5,386 bases of DNA, from positions 1-5,386 of the forward strand of contig JAASTB010000164.1 in the NCBI GenBank assembly GCA_021767625.1, read 5' to 3'. This stretch comes from Wenzhouxiangella sp. (GTDB taxonomy: Bacteria > Pseudomonadota > Gammaproteobacteria > Xanthomonadales > Wenzhouxiangellaceae). The position numbers were made by a program, and so were the translations under genes. Positions 1-4,545 of this stretch are shown in pieces (the first letter of the stretch is position 1; each line of letters starts with the position of its first letter). The notes under the pieces are model-generated. The model made no database searches. It was not told where the DNA came from and was given only the letters and a program-made list of their open reading frames with translations.

Positions 1-895
1 CATAACCCGCCGCAGAACCGTTCATCAGGCGGAAATAGTCGCGCTCGACGCCGTCGATCACGACCCGCGCCTGCGCCAGGTACCAGCGGCTGCGAATGCC
101 CAGTCGCACGCGCTCGTCGGGCCGGATTACCGGCGCCACGAGCGGATGCTCGACGAAGTGCACCGGCTGGGAGTAGGGTCCGTCGGAAACAACGCGGCGC
201 GCCTGCTCGACGTCCAGTTCCGCGATCACGGCGGCCAGCACCTCCGGGCGGGCGGTGTTGACGTTGATGCGCAGCTCCGGTTCGGGCAGCGCCGTGACCA
301 GCGGCGAGAGGGCCTGCCAGGCGGCCGCATCGACACTCCGCAGCCAGCGCAGTTCGCTGGCGTTGGCCAGCAGAACACCGGCGGTGCGATAGGGCGGATC
401 CTGGCGGGCGTACCAGTCGTTCGCCGCGCTGCCCGGCCGCGGCATGACCGCGCCGTCGAGCCAGTCTGCCAGCTCGTCGGCGATGATCGGGTTGAGCCCG
501 AGCTGCTCGAGCAGGCGGCGGAAGGCCTCGCGGGCCTCGGTCGCCGTGGCGCCGTCGGGGTGGGCGAGCGCGTTGAGATTGAACAGCGCGCCCTGGTCGA
601 CGAGCCGGCCCTGCACCATGCCGCCGGGTACCTGGAAGGGCGCGGTCCAGCTACCGTCGAGCGCTGACGCCTCGGCGCCCTGGGCCATGGCTTCCTCGAG
701 CATGCGCCGGGCAAGGATCGACATGCCCTGCGCGTACTGCCAGGATCGCTCGTTGGCCAGCAGCGCCTCGCTGCGGGCCAGGGATCGCTGGCCGCGCTCG
801 AGCAGCGCGGTGGCAATCACCGCCGCCAGCGCCGCGGTGATCAGTGCGATCAGGAGAGCGCTGCCACGCTGCCGCCGCAAGACGCCCGCCCTCAC
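1..895 (-). CDS. gspK: T2SS minor pseudopilin GspK, 3' end outside window
   Basis: GspK is the largest minor pseudopilin and, with GspI and GspJ, forms the tip complex of the T2SS pseudopilus on the periplasmic side of the inner membrane. The visible part is 298 residues; family members usually have a little over 300, so roughly 10 to 40 C-terminal residues are probably beyond the left edge. The GTG start at 895 overlaps the gspJ stop by four bases (GTGA, 892-895). A short basic leader ends at Gly11 (RRQRG), followed by a hydrophobic helix (about residues 12-32). Mature position 5 is Ile16, not Glu, which is the family hallmark of GspK. Further GspK signatures are FNLNAL (105-110), DWLD (144-147), a DPPYR segment (166-170), SELR (180-183) and INVNTA (210-215), the last in the helical domain typical of GspK. 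Acidic residues usual between 147 and 160 are reduced. Only weak Shine-Dalgarno character precedes the start. The identity is secure. Confidence 0.95.
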   Translation of the reverse strand, partial: MRAGVLRRQRGSALLIALITAALAAVIATALLERGQRSLARSEALLANERSWQYAQGMSILARRMLEEAMAQGAEASALDGSWTAPFQVPGGMVQGRLVDQGALFNLNALAHPDGATATEAREAFRRLLEQLGLNPIIADELADWLDGAVMPRPGSAANDWYARQDPPYRTAGVLLANASELRWLRSVDAAAWQALSPLVTALPEPELRINVNTARPEVLAAVIAELDVEQARRVVSDGPYSQPVHFVEHPLVAPVIRPDERVRLGIRSRWYLAQARVVIDGVERDYFRLMNGSAAGY

Positions 896-1482
896 TGGAG
901 CACCACCACCCGGCGAACGCGGCCGAAGCGGCGCGTGTCCAGGACCACCTCGATGGCGACAGGCAGGCGGGCAAGCGCCTCGTCGGGCGGCCAGCGCCGC
1001 TGCCAGGAGCCGCCGGCATCCCGATAGGAAAACTCGAGCGCTTCGACCTCCGGCAGCACCGTTTCGGTCACGGCCTGGCTGTCGGCCACGCGGTCGGTGA
1101 CCGGCCAGCTGATGCGCTGCAGCTCGGTGCCGGCGAGCTGCCAGCCGAAGCGCTGCAGGGTCGAGCGCTTGACGTCCGCGGGATTGGCCCAGCCGCTGCG
1201 CGTGCCGGCCAGGCGACGCGGCTCGCCGACCAGGGCCGGCTCGGTGCGGCCCAGTCCCGAGCTCACCGGCCGGGCGGCGAGCTGGCGGAGATCGCCGTCG
1301 AGGCGCGCGACGGCCAGCTGCAGCGCGCCGAAATCCTCGCTGCGGTCTCGATGTCCGCTGGCGGCTCGGGAGAGCGCATCCAGGGCGACGTATGCACTGG
1401 CCGAAAGGATGGAAAACACCACGACCGCCACCAGCACCTCGACCAGGGTATAACCCCGGGCGCGGGTTCCGTCCGGCCTCAC
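892..1482 (-). CDS. gspJ: T2SS minor pseudopilin GspJ
   Basis: GspJ is a minor pseudopilin that binds GspI and GspK in the pseudopilus tip complex. The product has 196 residues, normal for the family. A ten-residue leader ends in Gly10 and is followed by YTLVE, so the prepilin peptidase site and Glu at mature position 5 (Glu15) are intact. The hydrophobic helix covers about residues 11-33. The C-terminal domain shows the usual GspJ landmarks: a GW.NP segment near the middle, an R.TLQR stretch, an RISWPVTDR segment, and a late LEFSYRD...W...WP motif followed by LPVAIEVVL. The start is GTG at 1482, overlapping the gspI stop (GTGA, 1479-1482). No Shine-Dalgarno sequence is visible before it, so translation probably depends on ribosomes finishing gspI. 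Its own TGA overlaps the gspK start in the same way. Confidence 0.95.
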   Translation of the reverse strand: MRPDGTRARGYTLVEVLVAVVVFSILSASAYVALDALSRAASGHRDRSEDFGALQLAVARLDGDLRQLAARPVSSGLGRTEPALVGEPRRLAGTRSGWANPADVKRSTLQRFGWQLAGTELQRISWPVTDRVADSQAVTETVLPEVEALEFSYRDAGGSWQRRWPPDEALARLPVAIEVVLDTRRFGRVRRVVVLQ

Positions 1483-1841
1483 GGCGCCAGGAACCCGGTG
1501 TGCATGACGACCGGCGAGTCGGCGCCGGGCCGGTCGCGGACGGCCACGTCGACGCGCAGGAGCTCGCCGCCGGGTGCGGGCTGGATGAGCATGGTCCAGT
1601 ACCAGCTGCGCCCGCCCATCTGGGCACTGCCCTGCCGCTGGCCGGGGGACACACCCACCTCGAGCTGGAGCTCCGAGAGCGCATTATCGGCCACCCACAG
1701 GGCCCAGGTTCGACGTTCGAGCTCGGCCTGCGAATCGAGAACCTGGCTGCCGGCCCGCCCCAGCGCGGCCACAGCCACCGCGACCACCACCAGGGCGACG
1801 AGCACTTCCAGCAAGGTGAATCCCGACAACCGCCTTGTCAT
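1479..1841 (-). CDS. gspI: T2SS minor pseudopilin GspI
   Basis: GspI is a small minor pseudopilin that nucleates the GspI-J-K tip complex and so helps start pseudopilus assembly. The product has 120 residues, typical for the family. The seven-residue leader (MTRRLSG) is followed by FTLLEVLVAL, giving cleavage after Gly7 and Glu at mature position 5 (Glu12). The hydrophobic helix runs to about residue 30. The segment ALWVADNALSELQL (about 46-59) is characteristic of GspI, where an A.N.L pattern follows the helix, and a W-rich strand (SWYWTM) comes later. The ATG at 1841 overlaps the gspH stop (ATGA, 1838-1841). A strong Shine-Dalgarno sequence, GGAGG at 1849-1853, sits seven bases upstream inside the end of gspH, so both coupling and direct initiation are possible. 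The identity is firm from the leader, length and place between gspH and gspJ. Confidence 0.94.
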   Translation of the reverse strand: MTRRLSGFTLLEVLVALVVVAVAVAALGRAGSQVLDSQAELERRTWALWVADNALSELQLEVGVSPGQRQGSAQMGGRSWYWTMLIQPAPGGELLRVDVAVRDRPGADSPVVMHTGFLAP

Positions 1842-2350
1842 CTCGAAGCCTCCACCGCCAGGCGCCCGCCCGGCTCGCCCAGCAAGGACGCCGAACGCGA
1901 CTCCAGGCGCAGCGAAAGCTCGAAGCGGGTGAGCTCGCCCAGCGGCTGGCAGACGAGCTGCGGGGAAGCGGGTTCTTCCTCGAGGGCGACGGCGCGGTCA
2001 TCGACGGTCAGGTCCGGGTCGGCCTCGCCCACCCAGTTGCGGGGGCGGGCGATCGGATCTTCGGGAACGGGGGCCCAGCCCTGGCTGGTCGACTGCCAGA
2101 AGTCGTAGCCGGCAAGGGTCAGGCGAATCCCCCTCGGTTTGGACTGGAACATCGCCTGTTCGCACTGGTAATCGATCAGGGCGGCCAGCCGCTCGAGCTG
2201 GTCGACCGGCTCGGCCCCCGAGCGCCAGTCACCCAGGCGCAGGACGACCAGGGCGGCGAGTATGGCGGCGATGGTGACCACCACCAGCACTTCGATCAGG
2301 GTGAAGCCTCGGACGGCCCGTGACGTGGTATTGCGCTGGGCAAGCGGCAT
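1838..2350 (-). CDS. gspH: T2SS minor pseudopilin GspH
   Basis: GspH is a minor pseudopilin thought to link the GspI-J-K tip to the GspG shaft. From the ATG at 2350 the product is 170 residues. The leader of 15 residues ends in RG and is followed by FTLIEVLVVV, so cleavage is predicted after Gly15, with Glu20 at mature position 5. The helix reaches about residue 37. The segment RLAALIDYQCEQAMFQSKPRGI (54-75) and the GYDFWQ strand (81-86) match the GspH pattern. An in-frame ATG at 2395 would add 15 residues and overlap gspG by 29 bases. I prefer 2350 because it gives a normal leader and falls after the gspG stop. AGGA at 2365-2368 is its only Shine-Dalgarno candidate, and the 14-base spacing is long. 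Two cysteines (63 and 134) remain in the periplasmic domain and could form a disulfide. The stop overlaps the gspI start by four bases. Confidence 0.9.
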   Translation of the reverse strand: MPLAQRNTTSRAVRGFTLIEVLVVVTIAAILAALVVLRLGDWRSGAEPVDQLERLAALIDYQCEQAMFQSKPRGIRLTLAGYDFWQSTSQGWAPVPEDPIARPRNWVGEADPDLTVDDRAVALEEEPASPQLVCQPLGELTRFELSLRLESRSASLLGEPGGRLAVEASR

Positions 2351-2368
2351 GGCGATCGCCGCGGTCCT
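2351..2368 (-). promoter_or_regulatory. gspG-gspH junction: Shine-Dalgarno candidate and 10-bp palindrome
   Basis: Read on the minus strand, the gspG stop TAG runs into GGA, so the Shine-Dalgarno candidate AGGA (2365-2368) overlaps the stop codon. It is followed by a perfect 10-base palindrome GGCGATCGCC (2351-2360) directly against the gspH ATG. GCGGC (2358-2362) can also pair with GCCGC (2344-2348) just inside gspH, which would place the AU of the start codon in a nine-base loop and pair its G. This is the only junction between same-strand genes here that is not a start/stop overlap. A role in lowering translation of gspH relative to gspG is inference; short GC-rich pairings are common by chance in DNA of this composition. 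Confidence 0.4.
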
Positions 2369-2804
2369 ACTGTTCCCAGTTGCCGATCTCTGCATTGATG
2401 CCCTCGCCGCCGGGCGAGCCGTTGGCGCCGAAGGACCAGACGTCGATCTCGGCGTGCACGCCGGGGTTGAGATACTGGTATTCGTTGCCCCAGGGATCGG
2501 TCGGCAGGTTGTCGACGTAGCCGCCCTGCTTCCAGTTGGGCGCGGGCGGTTGTCCCGACGGCGGCCTGACCAGGGCTTCGAGCCCCTGCTCGGTCGACGG
2601 GTAGTTGAAGTTGTCGAGCTTGTACATGTTGAGCGCCGTCACCAGGGCCTGCACGTCCTGCTTGGCCTTGGTCACGCGGGCCCGGTCGGGTTCGTCCATG
2701 ACACGCGGCACCACGACGGCCGCCAGAATGCCGATAATGACGACCACGACAAGAATCTCGATGAGCGAAAAACCGCCGTGAGCGCGAGAATTCATCCGTT
2801 TCAT
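2367..2804 (-). CDS. gspG: T2SS major pseudopilin GspG
   Basis: GspG is the major pseudopilin. It polymerises from the inner membrane into the periplasmic pseudopilus that drives exoproteins through the GspD secretin. The product is 145 residues, a normal length. The leader ends in GG (10-11) and is followed by FSLIEILVVVVIIGILAAVV, so cleavage after Gly11 gives a 134-residue mature protein with Glu16 at mature position 5. GspG signatures follow in order: MYKLDN (60-65), YPSTEQGLEALV (68-79), GGYV..LP.DPWGN.YQYLNPG (94-115), and a C-terminal GGEG...IGNW (132-143). The calcium-loop residues are unusual: Asn128 where Asp is usual in G-A-D-G, and Glu139 where Asp is usual in A-D-I. A second ATG at 2795 would shorten the leader by three residues; I keep 2804, which has GGA three bases upstream. 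It is first in its unit, behind a sigma70-like promoter. Confidence 0.97.
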   Translation of the reverse strand: MKRMNSRAHGGFSLIEILVVVVIIGILAAVVVPRVMDEPDRARVTKAKQDVQALVTALNMYKLDNFNYPSTEQGLEALVRPPSGQPPAPNWKQGGYVDNLPTDPWGNEYQYLNPGVHAEIDVWSFGANGSPGGEGINAEIGNWEQ

Positions 2805-2808
2805 GGTT

Positions 2809-2836
2809 CCAGTTGGGGCTGTAGCTGCCAGTTGGG
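2809..2836. repeat. Direct repeat CCAGTTGGG, two copies 19 bp apart
   Basis: CCAGTTGGG occurs at 2809-2817 and again at 2828-2836, start to start 19 bases, close to two helical turns. The copies lie between the gspG -10 box and the gspG start codon; one covers the predicted transcript start and the other abuts the ribosome-binding region. The repeat is directly visible. A role as an operator is inference, and no known regulator motif is recognised. Confidence 0.45.
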
Positions 2837-2840
2837 CCCC

Positions 2841-2868
2841 ATCATACGCGCAAACGGTTCGCCGACAA
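2841..2868 (-). promoter_or_regulatory. Putative sigma70 promoter for gspGHIJK
   Basis: On the minus strand a -35 box TTGTCG (2863-2868, four of six consensus matches) is separated by 16 bases from a -10 box TATGAT (2841-2846, five of six matches). In such GC-rich surroundings this is a conspicuous match. A transcript would begin near 2834, giving a leader of about 30 bases before the gspG ATG at 2804. The location, just upstream of the first gene of the pseudopilin unit, fits. The start site has not been observed and is predicted only from box position. Confidence 0.55.
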
Positions 2869-2884
2869 GACAGATGCAGAACTG

Positions 2885-3616
2885 ATGCGCGTCATCCGAA
2901 TCCACACCCAAGCGCCGCTCGAGGCCGGACGAGAGGTCGAGCTCGAACCCGGCCCCTCCCGACATCTGGTTCGCGTGCTGCGCCAGAAGAAGGGGAACCG
3001 CCTGGCCGTGTTCAACGGCGACGGCTACGAGTACTTCGGCACGATCACGGCGACCGGGCCGGGCGATCGTTGCTGCGTGGCGGTCGAGCAACGCCTCGAA
3101 GTGAATGTCGAATCACCCCTGTCGATCACACTGGTGCAAGCGGTGGCCCGCGGCGACCGGATGGACTGGTGCATCCAGAAAGCCTGCGAGCTCGGCGTAA
3201 GCGAAATCCAGCCTGTCTTCACCGAGCGCACGGAAGTGCGCCTGGAAGGCAAGCGCGCCGACAAGCGACAGCACCACTGGCAGCAGGTGGCGGTGGCCGC
3301 CTGCGAGCAGAGCGGCCGCGTTCACGTTCCGACGGTTCAGCCGCCGGTGGCGCTGACGGCCCTGGACTGGCCCGCGGGCTCGCGCCTGCACCTCGACCCG
3401 CGGGCCGAGCGCGCCCTGAGCCGCATCCGCGCCCCCGGCGTTGACGGCCTGGTCCTCACGATCGGCCCCGAGGGCGGCCTGACCGATGCGGAGCTCGCCT
3501 GGCTCGAACGCCAGGGAAGCGAGGGCGTGGCGCTGGGACCACGCGTGTTGAGAACCGAAACCGCCGGGCCGGCCGCCATTGCCGCCCTGCAGACCGTGTT
3601 TGGAGACTGGCAATGA
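2885..3616 (+). CDS. rsmE: 16S rRNA (uracil(1498)-N(3))-methyltransferase RsmE
   Basis: RsmE is a SAM-dependent methyltransferase of the SPOUT superfamily that methylates N3 of U1498 in helix 44 of 16S rRNA on the assembled 30S subunit in the cytoplasm. The product is 243 residues, the same length as the E. coli protein. The N-terminal PUA-like RNA-binding part has the usual segment of an HLVRVLR-type helix (about 27-33) followed by GDGYEYFG strands (45-52). The C-terminal knotted SAM-binding domain shows TIGPEGGLTDAEL (192-204) and LGPRVLRTETA (217-227), both diagnostic of RsmE, plus a KACELGVSEIQP helix-strand (98-109) and a conserved ACEQSGR segment. The ATG at 2885 gives a family-typical start; the ribosome-binding site is weak. 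Its stop overlaps the prmA start by four bases (ATGA, 3613-3616), so the two ribosome-modification enzymes are probably translated together. Confidence 0.96.
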   Translation: MRVIRIHTQAPLEAGREVELEPGPSRHLVRVLRQKKGNRLAVFNGDGYEYFGTITATGPGDRCCVAVEQRLEVNVESPLSITLVQAVARGDRMDWCIQKACELGVSEIQPVFTERTEVRLEGKRADKRQHHWQQVAVAACEQSGRVHVPTVQPPVALTALDWPAGSRLHLDPRAERALSRIRAPGVDGLVLTIGPEGGLTDAELAWLERQGSEGVALGPRVLRTETAGPAAIAALQTVFGDWQ

Positions 3617-4545
3617 ACGACAGCCCCGAGACCGTGCGCTGGCTGCAGGTACGCGTGACCGTCGACGAACCCGCCGTAGACGAGGCCGAAGCCGCGCTTC
3701 AGGAAGCCGGCGCGCATGCCGTGACCCTGCTCGACGCCGCCGACGTGCCGGTGCACGAACCCGAACCCGGCAGCACGCCGATGTGGCCGCAGACCATTGT
3801 CGAGGGCCTGTTCGACGCCGATGTCGAGCGCTCGAGCATCGCCGACGTCCTGGCCGAGGCCGGCCTGGCGGAAGCGGCCGCCGGCGCTCGATTCAACGAA
3901 CTCGTCGAGCAGGACTGGGAACGCGCCTGGATGGACCGCTACGAGCCGATGCGCTTCGGGCGCGACCTGTGGATCTGCCCTTCGCACCTCGAGCCCGACC
4001 CCGACTGGCCCCTGGTCATCCGGCTCGACCCCGGCCTGGCTTTCGGCTCGGGCACGCACCCCACCACGGCCCTGTGCCTGGAGTGGATCGACGGCATGGA
4101 CCTGGCCGGCCGAGACGTCCTCGATTTCGGCTGTGGGTCGGGCGTGCTCGCCATCGCGGCCGGGCTCAAGGGCGCCGATCGCCTGGTGGCCGTCGATCAC
4201 GATCCCCAGGCCCTGCTGGCCACCGAGGAGAACGCCCGGCGCAACGGCCTGGGCGGCCGCGTGGAATGCCTCCTGCCCGAGGCCTTCGAATCGCTCGATA
4301 CCGGGAGGCGCCGCTTCGACCTGGTGCTGGCCAACATCCTGGCCGCCCCGCTCGTCGAACTGGCCCCGCAGCTGATCGACTGCCTGCGGCCCGGCGCCAC
4401 CCTGGTGCTGTCGGGCATCCTGCCCGAGCAGGTCGAATCGGTGGCGGCGGCCTACGAGCGGCTCGGGGCGCCCGTCGACCAGAGCCTGCGCGACGACTGG
4501 GCCCGGCTGGTGTTCGTCGCCGCCGAACGGGATCGCGACGCGTGA
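3613..4545 (+). CDS. prmA: Ribosomal protein L11 methyltransferase PrmA
   Basis: PrmA is a class I SAM-dependent methyltransferase that trimethylates amino groups of ribosomal protein L11 in the cytoplasm. The product is 310 residues, slightly longer than the roughly 290-300 usual. The N-terminal substrate-recognition domain (about 1-95) holds the family's acidic, Ala-rich stretch. The linker region carries ERAW..RYEPMRFGRDLWICPS (103-124). The catalytic domain follows with FGSGTHPTT (144-152), SAM motif I LDFGCGSGVLAIA (170-182), an acidic VAVDHDP turn that should hold the ribose-binding acid, DLVLANIL (236-243) in the position of the N-P-P-Y-like active-site motif, and a late LVLSGIL segment. 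GGAG at 3602-3605, seven bases before the ATG, is a good Shine-Dalgarno sequence inside the end of rsmE. The stop overlaps the start of the next gene (GTGA, 4542-4545). Confidence 0.96.
   Translation: MNDSPETVRWLQVRVTVDEPAVDEAEAALQEAGAHAVTLLDAADVPVHEPEPGSTPMWPQTIVEGLFDADVERSSIADVLAEAGLAEAAAGARFNELVEQDWERAWMDRYEPMRFGRDLWICPSHLEPDPDWPLVIRLDPGLAFGSGTHPTTALCLEWIDGMDLAGRDVLDFGCGSGVLAIAAGLKGADRLVAVDHDPQALLATEENARRNGLGGRVECLLPEAFESLDTGRRRFDLVLANILAAPLVELAPQLIDCLRPGATLVLSGILPEQVESVAAAYERLGAPVDQSLRDDWARLVFVAAERDRDA

Larger units (their letters stand above)
2805..2884. promoter_or_regulatory. Divergent intergenic region between gspG and rsmE
   Basis: These 80 bases are the only non-coding spacer in the window and must hold the start signals for gspG leftward and, unless transcription arrives from elsewhere, for rsmE rightward. 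The leftward promoter is convincing. For rsmE I see no good -35/-10 pair (TTGGGC at 2832-2837 has no fitting -10) and no clear Shine-Dalgarno sequence before its ATG. The region also contains a 9-base direct repeat, the palindrome GGGCCC (2834-2839) near the predicted gspG transcript start, and a 6-base inverted repeat TGGGGC/GCCCCA (2814-2819 and 2836-2841). Confidence 0.6.

Noticed and set aside
844..1932. A 362-codon plus-strand frame running opposite gspJ and gspI and into gspH.
   Set aside because: It is antisense to genes with clear pseudopilin signatures in the right order. Long antisense frames are expected in GC-rich DNA with biased third positions, and its product shows no recognisable domain.
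2350..2395. Upstream ATG at 2395 as the gspH start.
   Set aside because: It would give a 30-residue prepilin leader and a 29-base overlap with gspG; the ATG at 2350 gives a normal leader and falls after the gspG stop.
1430..2775. Four similar plus-strand stretches (near 1432, 1798, 2284 and 2751), whose antisense translations repeat an H-H-Q-H-x-D-Q-G-like motif.
   Set aside because: These are the reverse strand of the conserved prepilin cleavage region of gspJ, gspI, gspH and gspG. The similarity is explained by homology of the pseudopilins, not by a repeat element or a histidine-rich peptide.
2832..2884. A rightward sigma70 promoter for rsmE using TTGGGC or TTGGGG as -35.
   Set aside because: No acceptable -10 box lies 16-18 bases downstream of either, so no specific promoter can be supported from sequence.
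3337..4200. A 287-codon minus-strand frame spanning the rsmE-prmA junction.
   Set aside because: It lies opposite two firmly identified methyltransferase genes and is a composition-driven shadow.
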